In this document: positions 36,938 through 45,576 of the stretch, in pieces
Layout: every line of letters begins with the position of its first letter
How positions within the stretch are numbered: position 1 is the stretch's first letter
Assembly (NCBI RefSeq): GCF_009695905.1
Contig: NZ_VUNA01000001.1
Span: 62,001 to 126,000 of the forward strand
Direction of reading: 5' to 3'
Length of the DNA: 64,000 nt
Origin: Mogibacterium kristiansenii
GTDB lineage: Bacteria > Bacillota > Clostridia > Peptostreptococcales > Anaerovoracaceae
Translations under genes and position numbers: made by a program
The notes under the pieces: model-generated
The model's database searches: none
The model's input: the letters and a program-made list of their open reading frames with translations, nothing else
What the model was told of the DNA's origin: nothing

Positions 36938-38911
36938 ATGAATAAGAGAAGACAATTGGGAAAAAGAATAGTAAGCCTGACTTTGGCAACAGTACTGCTC
37001 CTATTCACTGTTGTTCCGGCAAATGCAGCAACAACCGGAGCGCTGAACAGCGATGCAGCGGCCATCAACAGCGATGGAAACATTAACAGCGATGGGGCGA
37101 TTAACAGTGACGGAAATGCCAGAATGCGGACTTTTTCGGTAAGAGGCCGTTCAATGATTGCATCGTCCAAAGCCAAGAACATGTCAAAGGGTTGGCATTC
37201 CATCGGCGGATATCGCTATTATTTCTATAAAACCGGAAAGTATTATAAGGATGAGATCAAATCCATTTCCGGAAAGAAATATTGCTTTGATAAAAGCGGA
37301 CATCTGCTGTACGGAGTAAATAAATACGACGGAAGTCATTACTATTCCGACTCGAAGGGTGTGATTCGTGAGTCGGCCGGATTTGTGACCAGCGATGGAT
37401 ATCGATATTATGTTACAAAGGGTGGAAAGATTATGACCGGTCGAACCTTTAAGGTGTCCGGAAAGACCTATAAAGCTTACGGCAACGGAAAGCTGGGCAC
37501 CGGTGTGTTCAAATACGGCACGGTGGCTCATTTCTATGCGGACAAAAACGGCGTGGTACGCACCAAGGCCGGATTTATTAGCTGGAACGGGTACCGTTAC
37601 TACATTACAAAGAATGCGGGAAGACTGGAGTGCGGACGAACCTTTAAGGTAAAAGGAAAAACCTATAAGGCATATTCCACCGGAAAGCTGGGAACCGGTG
37701 TGTTTAAGTATGGAACCACCGCCCGTTTCTATGCGGATAAGTACGGCGTGGTAAAGACCACTGCCGGTTTCGTAGAGTGTTTGGGCAACCGTTACTATGT
37801 GCAGAAGGGCGGAAAAATTGAATTAGGACATACTTTTACCGTGAAGGGCAGAAAGTATAAAGCCTTCGCAGATGGTCGTCTGGGAACCGGAATCTTCAAG
37901 TATGGAAGCAAGTATTACTATGCAGATTCGGACGGAGCGATTGCATCCAAGGCGGGTGTGGTAAGCTTCAAGAAGAAGTACTATTACGTGAACAAGAATG
38001 GCAGCGTGGCGATGAACGGGCTGATTACCGCCGGATCAAAGAAATACATGGCAAATGCAGACGGGACTTTGAAAACCGGATTTTTTGAAGATTCCGGAAC
38101 CAAGTACTATGCCGGCAAGAAGGGCGAAATCGTGACGAAGGAAGGTTTTCTGGTAGTAGATGGAGGCACCTACTACATCCAGAAGGGCGGAGCCATTTTC
38201 TGGGGACATACTTTCACGAAGAACGGCAAGACTTATAAAGCATATGCCAGCGGAAAGCTGGGCACCGGACTGTTTAAGTACGGTTCCTCATATTACTATG
38301 CTGACGGCACCGGAGCGGTGAAGACGACGGAGGGATTGATTACCGTAAGTGGCAAGAAGTATTATGTGAAGAAGGGCGGAAAAATCGCCGTTTCCACCAC
38401 AATCACCACCGGGGGAACCACCTATAAGGCGGACAGCAAGGGCGTTCTGACGGCGCAGAAGTCCACTACCGGAACCGAGCTGATGAAGATTGCACAGAAG
38501 GAAGTGGGAACCAAGACCGGAAAGAAGTACTGGGAAGCGTATTTCGGCACGAAATTCCGGAATGGAGACTCTACTCCATGGTGCGGAACGTTCGTCACCT
38601 GGTGCTTCAAGAAGGCGGGCCTGTACAGCTTGATTAAGGATATTGAGGACTACGGCAATCTGGGTTATGTTCCTTCCTATTCTGCTTATGCGAACAAGAA
38701 GAAAATCTGGGTAAGTGCCAATAAGGCGAAAGCCGGAGATATCATCATATTCGGATCCAGTTCTCACGTGGGCTTGGTAAAATCCGTATCCGGAAATGTC
38801 ATAACCACCATTGAGGGAAATACGGGCAGTACCCGGAACGGAGAGGTAAAGCAGAAAACCTATTCCTTGACAAACAGTTGGATTAAGGGCGTTATGCGCG
38901 TCATCCGATAA
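36938..38911 (+). CDS. Secreted cell-wall-binding repeat protein with CHAP amidase
   Basis: 657 residues. A signal peptide ends about residue 31 (PANAATT), then four NSDG-type short repeats. About seven tandem 70-residue units follow (residues 85-520), each with 'GYRYY', 'KGGKI' and 'GKTYKAYGNGKLGTG' blocks related to choline-binding/GW-like wall repeats. The C-terminal CHAP domain (525-657) has the nucleophile in 'DSTPWCGTFVTWCFKKAGL', His in 'SSSHVGLVKSVSG' and Glu/Asn in 'IEGNTGS'. It should cut peptidoglycan amide bonds outside the cell. TAAGGCGG precedes the ATG. Confidence 0.88.
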   Translation: MNKRRQLGKRIVSLTLATVLLLFTVVPANAATTGALNSDAAAINSDGNINSDGAINSDGNARMRTFSVRGRSMIASSKAKNMSKGWHSIGGYRYYFYKTGKYYKDEIKSISGKKYCFDKSGHLLYGVNKYDGSHYYSDSKGVIRESAGFVTSDGYRYYVTKGGKIMTGRTFKVSGKTYKAYGNGKLGTGVFKYGTVAHFYADKNGVVRTKAGFISWNGYRYYITKNAGRLECGRTFKVKGKTYKAYSTGKLGTGVFKYGTTARFYADKYGVVKTTAGFVECLGNRYYVQKGGKIELGHTFTVKGRKYKAFADGRLGTGIFKYGSKYYYADSDGAIASKAGVVSFKKKYYYVNKNGSVAMNGLITAGSKKYMANADGTLKTGFFEDSGTKYYAGKKGEIVTKEGFLVVDGGTYYIQKGGAIFWGHTFTKNGKTYKAYASGKLGTGLFKYGSSYYYADGTGAVKTTEGLITVSGKKYYVKKGGKIAVSTTITTGGTTYKADSKGVLTAQKSTTGTELMKIAQKEVGTKTGKKYWEAYFGTKFRNGDSTPWCGTFVTWCFKKAGLYSLIKDIEDYGNLGYVPSYSAYANKKKIWVSANKAKAGDIIIFGSSSHVGLVKSVSGNVITTIEGNTGSTRNGEVKQKTYSLTNSWIKGVMRVIR

Positions 38912-38937
38912 TGGAAAAGTCAGCTGAAATAATAACG

Positions 38938-38984
38938 AATGGCTTCGGGGAACTTCCACAATTCCCGAAGCCATTTTCTGTTTT
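38938..38984 (+). terminator. Rho-independent terminator
   Basis: AATGGCTTCGGGAA-type arms (38938-38952 and 38962-38975) pair over about 14 bp, followed by TTTCTGTTTT. Confidence 0.75.
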
Positions 38985-39008
38985 AGCAGCGGTGAGAACG
39001 GTCGCCTC

Positions 39009-39036
39009 TTGTATTTCATCGGAAAATTGTTATAAT
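39009..39036 (+). promoter_or_regulatory. Promoter of sugar transferase
   Basis: TTGTAT (39009-39014), a 16-base spacer and TATAAT (39031-39036) preceded by TGT, an extended -10. Confidence 0.6.
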
Positions 39037-39074
39037 AATACAATAGAATAAAATTCTTTGAGTGAAAGCTGAAT

Positions 39075-40496
39075 ATGAATAAAAAAAATAAGATTAAAGA
39101 TAACTCATATGTTAATGATGTGGTAGATAAGCTGGAGTGCATCGCGGAAATCGCCGTTCTATCGGTGATTTATTTCTATTTCTGGCGTTTCCAGTACGAT
39201 GCGGCACTGTTTCCGCCACTGCAGCACCGGGGGAGATTTGTAATTGCCGGTGTATATGCACTTCTGTTGATTATCGGATTTGTGTGGACGGAAGGTTTTC
39301 GTTGGGGATATTTGAAGCGGCTGGACGTGGTCATTTCCCAAGGCGTTTCTATTTTCGTGGTCAATTTCATTTCATATTGGCAGCTGTCGCTGATTGGAAA
39401 CGGAATGATTCCGGTAATGCCGATGGTGATGCTGACAGGAGTGCAGCTGCTGACATCAATTCTCGCTTGTTTCTTATTTACGAAGATATATTTCCATCTT
39501 CATTCCAAGAAAAACATGGTGATGATTTACGGTACGGAAAACGCATTGAAGCTACAATTCAAGGCCAACAATCGGTTATCCCAGTATCATGTTTCCAAGG
39601 CGATATCGGCAGATACGGATTTCATCGATATCCTATCGGAGATTAATCGATATGATGGAGTCATCATCAACGATCTTCCGGGAAAGAAGAGAAATAATAT
39701 CTTGAAATACTGCTATTTTAACGGGATTGACGCTTACGTGGTTCCGAAGATTTCCGATATTATCATTCGTGGAGCAGACGACTTTAACCTGTTGGATACA
39801 CCAATCGTAATCACACACGGAAAGGGATTAACCTTAACTCAGAGGATGACAAAACGCACCATGGACGTGGTGCTTTGCCTTATTGCCATGGTTCCGGCAT
39901 CGGTGATTATGCTGATTACAGCGATATTCATTAAGCTGGATGATGGCGGTCCGGTATTTTTCCGACAGGAACGGGTTACCCGCAACGGAAAGCATTTCAA
40001 TGTAATCAAGTTCCGCAGCATGATTGTTGATGCGGAGAAATACAATAAGCCGATTCCTGCGGTGGATCAGGATCCGAGAATCACAAAGGTGGGAAGAATT
40101 ATTCGTGCCACACGAATCGACGAGCTCCCACAGCTCTTTAACATTCTGAAGGGCGATATGAGCATTGTCGGACCTCGACCGGAACGGGTGGAACACGTGG
40201 AGAAGTACTCTCGTGAAATCCCGGAATTCATTTACCGCGAAAAGGTAAAGGGCGGATTGACCGGATACGCACAGATTTACGGCAGGTATAATACATCGGC
40301 TTACGATAAACTGCGATTGGACTTGATGTACATCGAAGATTATTCTTTGGTGCTGGATATCAAGATGATTTTCCGAACCATTCGAATTCTCTTCCAGAAG
40401 GACAGTACCGAAGGCTTTGACAAGGCGGAGGAACTGGAACAGCTGAAGGAAGATGAAGTGGAGAAGATTCGTAAGGCGTTGGATGATGACGAGTAG
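39075..40496 (+). CDS. Undecaprenyl-phosphate sugar transferase (polyprenyl glycosylphosphotransferase)
   Basis: 473 residues. Four N-terminal membrane helices (20-130) and a degenerate CoA-binding-like domain (145-240) precede one further helix and the Bac_transf catalytic domain (265-440). The latter has 'TKRTMDVVLCLIAMVPASV', 'GPVFFRQERVTRNGKHFNVI' and 'ATRIDELPQLFNILKGDMSI' with VGPRPE. These enzymes put the first sugar-1-phosphate on undecaprenyl phosphate, starting a capsule or wall glycan. A charged tail rich in Asp/Glu ends the protein. Confidence 0.9.
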   Translation: MNKKNKIKDNSYVNDVVDKLECIAEIAVLSVIYFYFWRFQYDAALFPPLQHRGRFVIAGVYALLLIIGFVWTEGFRWGYLKRLDVVISQGVSIFVVNFISYWQLSLIGNGMIPVMPMVMLTGVQLLTSILACFLFTKIYFHLHSKKNMVMIYGTENALKLQFKANNRLSQYHVSKAISADTDFIDILSEINRYDGVIINDLPGKKRNNILKYCYFNGIDAYVVPKISDIIIRGADDFNLLDTPIVITHGKGLTLTQRMTKRTMDVVLCLIAMVPASVIMLITAIFIKLDDGGPVFFRQERVTRNGKHFNVIKFRSMIVDAEKYNKPIPAVDQDPRITKVGRIIRATRIDELPQLFNILKGDMSIVGPRPERVEHVEKYSREIPEFIYREKVKGGLTGYAQIYGRYNTSAYDKLRLDLMYIEDYSLVLDIKMIFRTIRILFQKDSTEGFDKAEELEQLKEDEVEKIRKALDDDE

Positions 40497-40508
40497 TGCA
40501 GGTTATAT

Positions 40509-40537
40509 TTGCAATAAAAGCAAGCCTGTTATATAAT
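40509..40537 (+). promoter_or_regulatory. Promoter of LCP gene
   Basis: TTGCAA (40509-40514), a 17-base spacer and TATAAT (40532-40537), 44 bases before the LCP ATG. Confidence 0.7.
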
Positions 40538-40580
40538 AAACGGTAGTTTTTGATTATTCAGACTTCTGAGAGGAGATTTT

Positions 40581-41612
40581 ATGGCAAAGAAGTTAAGTCC
40601 AAGAGCGCGCAGAAGGAGACGTGGAAGACGAATCGTCAATACCCTGTTGATTGTTCTGATTATTGCGTTGATTGGCGCAATCGCTGCTGTAATGGCCGGT
40701 ACAAAGATTCTGAATACCGTAAATCGTGCAGATTTAAAGAGTTCCGCAGATCTTTACCGACATGAAGTAGATGGATATACCAATATTTTGCTTTTGGGTG
40801 TAGATACCCGTGATTTGAGTGAAGTAAAGAATTCTCGTACGGATATGATTATGATTGCATCCATTAACAATTCTACAGATGAAATTACGTTAACATCGGT
40901 GTATCGTGATACCTATCTTCAGATGGGAGATACTTCTACATACGACAAGATTACTCATGCTCACTATTACGGAAGCACCGAGATGTCCATCGCATCCCTG
41001 AACCGGGCGATGGATTTGGACATCGATCAGTATGCGCTGGTGAACTTCAAGGGCGTTGCCGATGCGGTAGATGAGATGGGTGGTCTGGAGATTAACGTAG
41101 AAGACTACGAAATCGATGAATTGAATAAATATACCAAGGAAACGGCGAAGATTGTCGGAAAGAAATCCTACACAATCGTAAAGAAACCGGGCAAGCAGGT
41201 TTTGGATGGCTGTGCATCGGTTTCCTATGGCCGAATTCGAAAGGGTGTGGGAGACGACTACAAACGTACCGACCGTATGAGAATCGTATTTAAGAAGATT
41301 CTGTCCAAGGCAAAGAGCATGGACGTAAAGACCCTGTATCAGGTGGCCGGTGCAATTCTGCCGGAGATTCAGACGAACCTGTCCAACAAGGATATGATGA
41401 GTCTGGCGTTGAAACTGAAGAAACTGAATGTGGGCGACAGCAAGGGCTTCCCGTATAGTAAGACGGCCGGAATGGTGGATGGCGTGTCCTACGTGCAGGC
41501 GACGGATTTGGCGAGCGATGTAAAGAAATTCCATCAGAAGGTATTCAATGAACCGGACTACGAACCGAGCGCTACCGTGCAGGAAATTAGCCGAATTGCC
41601 AGCAGATATTAG
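40581..41612 (+). CDS. LytR-CpsA-Psr (LCP) family ligase
   Basis: 343 residues. A strongly basic N-terminus (SPRARRRRRGRR) and one membrane helix (18-42) anchor an extracellular LCP domain. 'NILLLGVDTRDLSEVKNSRT' has the pyrophosphate-binding Asp/Arg pattern, followed by 'DMIMIASIN', 'SVYRDTYLQMGD' and 'SYGRIRKGVGDDYKRTDRM' with the conserved R-x-x-D. LCP proteins transfer lipid-linked glycans to peptidoglycan, here probably products of the preceding sugar transferase. GAGAGGAGA precedes the start. Confidence 0.92.
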   Translation: MAKKLSPRARRRRRGRRIVNTLLIVLIIALIGAIAAVMAGTKILNTVNRADLKSSADLYRHEVDGYTNILLLGVDTRDLSEVKNSRTDMIMIASINNSTDEITLTSVYRDTYLQMGDTSTYDKITHAHYYGSTEMSIASLNRAMDLDIDQYALVNFKGVADAVDEMGGLEINVEDYEIDELNKYTKETAKIVGKKSYTIVKKPGKQVLDGCASVSYGRIRKGVGDDYKRTDRMRIVFKKILSKAKSMDVKTLYQVAGAILPEIQTNLSNKDMMSLALKLKKLNVGDSKGFPYSKTAGMVDGVSYVQATDLASDVKKFHQKVFNEPDYEPSATVQEISRIASRY

Positions 41613-41648
41613 CGAAGCGGCGGGAAAAAAAGAATAGCATGAAGGACA

Positions 41649-41690
41649 GGACATCCGCAGTGAATTGCTGTGGGTGTCCGTTTTGTATTC
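41649..41690 (+). terminator. Rho-independent terminator
   Basis: GGACATCCGCAG (41649-41660) pairs with 41668-41679 (two G-T pairs) around a 7-nt loop, followed by GTTTTGTATT. Confidence 0.75.
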
Positions 41691-41740
41691 TGAAGGGAAC
41701 GGAGCAAATCGAATCCGTGCTATCTATTGAAGGCTTCATA

Positions 41741-41749
41741 TGGTATAAT
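41741..41749 (+). promoter_or_regulatory. Extended -10 promoter of the tmk operon
   Basis: TGGTATAAT (41741-41749) is an extended -10 lacking a clear -35. It lies 33 bases before the small membrane gene that opens the operon. Confidence 0.5.
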
Positions 41750-41781
41750 AATATGAATTATTCTGTGAAGGAAAAAAGAGT

Positions 41782-41937
41782 ATGACGGTGCTGAAATATT
41801 TATTTGCGGTTCTGGTGACCTTACCGATTCTATTTTTAGGAGTGTTATTAATGAAAAGATACTCCATAGAACTTCGCAAAACAAATCAAAATGTTGAGAG
41901 AAAAGCGGAAGCAAATCGGAAAGGAAACAGGAAATAA
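41782..41937 (+). CDS. Small single-span membrane protein
   Basis: A 51-residue frame with GAAGGAAAAAAGAG before its ATG. Residues 3-24 are one hydrophobic helix (VLKYLFAVLVTLPILFLGVL), followed by a basic, hydrophilic tail (KRYSIELRKTNQNVERKA). The stop is 2 bases before tmk, so translation is coupled. The organisation (helix in, basic coiled tail inside) suggests a scaffold or regulator, but no family was recognised. Confidence 0.65.
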   Translation: MTVLKYLFAVLVTLPILFLGVLLMKRYSIELRKTNQNVERKAEANRKGNRK

Positions 41938-41939
41938 TC

Positions 41940-42569
41940 ATGAGCAGAGGAATTTTTATCACATTGGAAGGCCCGGACGGCGCCGGAAAAACAACGCAGA
42001 TTCAGATGATGAAGGAATACTTGGAAAGTCTGGGGAAAACCGTTCTTCTTACGAGAGAACCCGGCGGAACCGGTATATCCGAAAAGCTTCGCGAAATTCT
42101 TTTAGACAAAGAAAATGCGGAAATGTCCGATACCACCGAGATGATGATTTACGCAGCGGCCAGAGCGCAGCACGTGGCGGAGCGGATTCGCCCGGCACTG
42201 GAGCGTGGCGAGGTGGTGATTTGCGATCGTTTCGTGGATTCCAGCGTAGCGTATCAGGGATACGGAAGAGGCCTGGGCGATGCGGTTCAGGAAGTGAATC
42301 GGTATGCCACGGCTGGGCTGGAACCGGACAGAACCTTTTTCATGGATTTGGATCCGGCAATAGGGCGCGGGCGAATCGGGAAAGGTGTGCAGGATCGTAT
42401 GGAGCGGGAGAAGTTGGATTTTCACTACAGAGTCTATGAAGGATATCTGAAAATCTGGCAGGCCAATCCCCATCGCGTGATTCGTCTGGATGCATCCCGA
42501 AGCATTGATACCATACAGTCTGAAATTCGAAAACACTTGCAGCAGATGCTGGATGAGGAGGAACAGTAG
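41940..42569 (+). CDS. tmk: Thymidylate kinase
   Basis: 209 residues, standard. The P-loop 'TLEGPDGAGKTTQIQMMKEY', the 'TREPGGTGISEKLREILLD' DR-loop relative and 'VICDRFVDSSVAYQGYGRG' are present. It phosphorylates dTMP to dTDP. It is followed 3 bases later by holB, an arrangement common in Firmicutes. Confidence 0.96.
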   Translation: MSRGIFITLEGPDGAGKTTQIQMMKEYLESLGKTVLLTREPGGTGISEKLREILLDKENAEMSDTTEMMIYAAARAQHVAERIRPALERGEVVICDRFVDSSVAYQGYGRGLGDAVQEVNRYATAGLEPDRTFFMDLDPAIGRGRIGKGVQDRMEREKLDFHYRVYEGYLKIWQANPHRVIRLDASRSIDTIQSEIRKHLQQMLDEEEQ

Positions 42570-42572
42570 CGG

Positions 42573-43346
42573 ATGAATGTCCTGGGGGAAATTAAGAAGA
42601 GTCTGTGGAACGGCCGAATGGCGCACGCATACATACTGGAGGCGCCGGCGGGAGAAACTCGGGATCGGCTGATGACCAACATTCTTCAGGAAATTCTGTG
42701 CCGGAATCCCAATTTGGAGCAACGTCCATGCGGTCTCTGTGAGGCCTGCAGAAGGGTAGCTGCCGGAAGCCACGAGGATGTCATCTACATGAAGAAATCC
42801 AAACTGGAAGAGGGAAAAACAAAAACAAACAAAGTAACCTATGTGATGAGGGATACCGAACCATTCATGGATCGGCTACGACTGAATCCGTATGGAGAAC
42901 GAAATATCGGTGTAATTCCGGATGCGGATGACTTGAAGGAAGACGTTCAGAATAAGATTCTGAAGACTTTGGAGGAACCCTATCCGGGCACGGTGTTTTT
43001 CCTCGTGGCCGAAAACCGGAATAACCTGCTCCCAACAATTCAGTCCCGCTGCGTGCTGCTTCGGGAAACAGAAGAACCGGATGTGGCGGAAACCTCGGCA
43101 TTGGAAGAAATATGGAATCAAAATTATTTTTTTCAATACCGGAAGATGGTGGACAAAAAAATAAAGACTGCGGACGATGCATTGAAATTCTTGGATGTGA
43201 TTGAAAGGGAGGCTCATAAAGAGCATCGCTTGGAAACGGTTCTGCGAATCGAAGAGACGCGGAAGGATATTCTGGGAGAATTTCATATGGGGGGTATGAA
43301 CTGGAAATATGCACTGAAAAGACTCTTTCTGGAAGTAAGGGAATAG
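42573..43346 (+). CDS. holB: DNA polymerase III delta-prime subunit
   Basis: 257 residues, somewhat short. An AAA+ clamp-loader fold with a degenerate P-loop ('YILEAPAGETRDRLM', as usual for delta-prime), a zinc knuckle 'CGLCEACRRVAAGSHEDVI', 'IPDADDLKEDVQNKILKTLE' and sensor-like 'PTIQSRCVLLRETEEP'. It helps load the beta clamp. Located between tmk and ricT as in other Firmicutes. Confidence 0.85.
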   Translation: MNVLGEIKKSLWNGRMAHAYILEAPAGETRDRLMTNILQEILCRNPNLEQRPCGLCEACRRVAAGSHEDVIYMKKSKLEEGKTKTNKVTYVMRDTEPFMDRLRLNPYGERNIGVIPDADDLKEDVQNKILKTLEEPYPGTVFFLVAENRNNLLPTIQSRCVLLRETEEPDVAETSALEEIWNQNYFFQYRKMVDKKIKTADDALKFLDVIEREAHKEHRLETVLRIEETRKDILGEFHMGGMNWKYALKRLFLEVRE

Positions 43347-43372
43347 AGAATAGAAACGGAGGAATGAAATAG

Positions 43373-44296
43373 ATGACAGAAATTGTCGGCGTGGGTTTTG
43401 TGAAAGCGAGCAAGACCTACTATTTTGACCCGGAAGGGAAAGAATACAAAATGGGAGAGCTGGTTATCGTGGAGACCGCTCGCGGCCTGGAGATGGGTCA
43501 TATTTCCATTGAAAACCGGAAAGTGGAGGACAGCGAAATCGTCGCACCTCTTAAAAAAATCGAACGTCATGCCACAAAGGCCGACTTAGCAAAGTATCGG
43601 GAGAATTTGAACAAGCGGGAATCCGCCATGAAGGTCTGTGAAGAGAAAATTCGCAACCATAAGCTGGAGATGAAATTGGTGGATGCGGAATATACCATTG
43701 ACGGAAGCAAGGTGATATTCTATTTTTCTGCAGAAGGCAGAATTGATTTCCGAGAATTGGTAAAGGATTTGGCGGCACATTTCCGGATGCGGATTGAGCT
43801 ACGCCAGATCGGCGTGAGAGATGAAGCACGCATGCTGGGCGGAATCGGCATTTGCGGAAGACCGTTCTGCTGCAGCAGATGGCTTCATGATTTTCAGCCT
43901 GTGTCCATCAAGATGGCAAAGCAGCAGAATTTATCTCTGAATCCATCCAAAATCTCCGGATCTTGCGGACGCCTGATGTGTTGCCTGAATTTCGAAAACA
44001 AGACCTATCAGGAGCTGCGGAAGGGTATGCCGAATGAAGGCGAACAGGTGGTAACGCCGGACGGCCCGGGAAAGGTGACGGCAGTCAACCTTTTTGAAGG
44101 CAGCGTCAATGTACGTCTGTTCGAAAAATCCAAGGACAAGGATGCTAAGGAAACACCGCTTTCTCAGGAAGTACGCACTTACTTCAAACAGGAAGTGCGC
44201 AGAACGGATAAAAAGTCCCACAAGAAGTCCCGGAACGAACAGAACAACGTGGATCCGGAGACCATGAAGGAACTGGAAAAACTAACAAGAGATTAA
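43373..44296 (+). CDS. ricT: RicT/YaaT, PSP1-domain RNA-processing factor
   Basis: 307 residues. PSP1 C-terminal domain with 'VVGVGF'-like start, 'RIDFRELVKDLAAHFRMRI' and 'RQIGVRDEARMLGGIGICG'. Cysteine clusters 'CGRPFCCSRW' and 'SCGRLMCCLNFE' bind a 4Fe-4S cluster in RicT complexes. RicT with RicA and RicF assists RNase Y cleavage in Bacillus. A basic, disordered tail ends the protein. GGAGGAATG precedes the start. Confidence 0.9.
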   Translation: MTEIVGVGFVKASKTYYFDPEGKEYKMGELVIVETARGLEMGHISIENRKVEDSEIVAPLKKIERHATKADLAKYRENLNKRESAMKVCEEKIRNHKLEMKLVDAEYTIDGSKVIFYFSAEGRIDFRELVKDLAAHFRMRIELRQIGVRDEARMLGGIGICGRPFCCSRWLHDFQPVSIKMAKQQNLSLNPSKISGSCGRLMCCLNFENKTYQELRKGMPNEGEQVVTPDGPGKVTAVNLFEGSVNVRLFEKSKDKDAKETPLSQEVRTYFKQEVRRTDKKSHKKSRNEQNNVDPETMKELEKLTRD

Positions 44297-45075
44297 TGAA
44301 TAAAGAATTGGAAACGATGGATTCCATCGGCTTCGGTGGAATGAAATTGATACAGGGAAACGGGTTTCGCTACGGAGTAGATGCGGTTCTTTTGGTCGGC
44401 TTTACGGCGGGGGAAACCGGCGGCCGAGGAATGAAGCGGCGAAGAGCGCCTCGTATTCTGGAATTGGGATGCGGAAACGGGATCGTTTCGTTGATTCTAT
44501 CCCATAAGATTCCCGAAAGCACCATGCTGGGGATGGAAATCCAGACAAAGGAAGCGGAGCGGGCGCGCCGCAATGCGAGGATCAATCATCTGGAAGAGCG
44601 AATCCAAATTCGAGCAGCCGATGTAGCATCCATAGGTGAAACCGCCCTTCCCGAGAAATTCAATGCGGTGGTGACGAATCCGCCGTACTTCAGACGGGGC
44701 GGAGCTATTCCCAACGATGCTTCCGCAAAGTACATTGCAAGGCATGAAACCAGTGCGGATTTGGATGATTTTATTCGAGCCGCAGCGACACAGCTGGACC
44801 GAGAAGGGGAATTCTTCATGGTGCACCGGCCGGACCGATTGGTGGACATCTGCTGTTCCATGCGGGCCCAAGGCATGGAACCCAAAGAACTTCAGTTGGT
44901 GATGCCATTTCCCGAGACAAAGCCGAATATCCTGCTGATACACGGGGTAAAAGGAGCAAATTCGGAGCTTCGGGTTCTTCCGCCAATTCACGTTCGAGAA
45001 AAAGATGGAAGGTATTCAGATTTGATTCAACGGATTTACGAAAGAAATCGTGAAGACGAAGGGGAATCCAACTAA
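44296..45075 (+). CDS. trmN6: tRNA1(Val) adenine-37 N6-methyltransferase-like
   Basis: 259 residues. A SAM-binding 'RILELGCGNGIVSLILSHKI' and the catalytic amine-methylase motif 'VVTNPPYFRRGG' fit TrmN6/YfiC (YabB) enzymes. 'GNGFRYGVDAVLLVGFT' is the typical start. The ATG shares one base with the ricT stop (TAATG), so translation is coupled. RNA modification target inferred from the family. Confidence 0.88.
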   Translation: MNKELETMDSIGFGGMKLIQGNGFRYGVDAVLLVGFTAGETGGRGMKRRRAPRILELGCGNGIVSLILSHKIPESTMLGMEIQTKEAERARRNARINHLEERIQIRAADVASIGETALPEKFNAVVTNPPYFRRGGAIPNDASAKYIARHETSADLDDFIRAAATQLDREGEFFMVHRPDRLVDICCSMRAQGMEPKELQLVMPFPETKPNILLIHGVKGANSELRVLPPIHVREKDGRYSDLIQRIYERNREDEGESN

Positions 45076-45103
45076 TGATATAATTCAAAAGGAGGAATGT
45101 GGA

Positions 45104-45484
45104 ATGAATGTTTCGCTGAATCTCACAGATGCACTGATTATCGGATTGATCGTGATGACCATTATTCTGGTAATCTATCTAATCGTTTTGGCGGCAAGGC
45201 TGAAGGAAACGCTTCGAAAGGTGGATGATATTCTGGATGATGCCAACCGGATTTCGAAGATTGCCGCAGAGAAGACGGAAGTCATTGATGGCGTTATCGA
45301 TAATGCAGCGGATACCATGATGGGAATTGTGGAAACGGTGCACGAGAATTCATCGCTGATCGGAAAGGTGGCCAGTGTGGGTACCGGAGCGGCAGCCATT
45401 CGGTCTCATCGAGCGAAAAAACGCTCCCGAAAGGAAGAAGCGGCATTCAGCCGCGCAAATGCTCGGAAGTCCCGAAAAAGATAG
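45104..45484 (+). CDS. DUF948-like membrane protein
   Basis: 126 residues. One N-terminal helix ('LIIGLIVMTIILVIYLIVLA') is followed by a helical, coiled-coil-prone region with 'KETLRKVDDILDDANRIS' and 'VDGVIDNAADTMMGIVETV', then a very basic tail (HRAKKRSRKEEA). The pattern resembles DUF948 proteins. The start at 45104 follows AGGAGG; an overlapping ATG at 45097 is out of frame. The 92 bases after its stop are AT-rich with nothing certain apart from the murA ribosome site. Confidence 0.7.
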   Translation: MNVSLNLTDALIIGLIVMTIILVIYLIVLAARLKETLRKVDDILDDANRISKIAAEKTEVIDGVIDNAADTMMGIVETVHENSSLIGKVASVGTGAAAIRSHRAKKRSRKEEAAFSRANARKSRKR

Positions 45485-45576
45485 ATTTTACGGGACATTG
45501 CAGCGATACGAATAAACAATTTTGTAAATATTATTTTTATAAATAAATCATTTTATATTAAAAATAAGGAGAAGAA

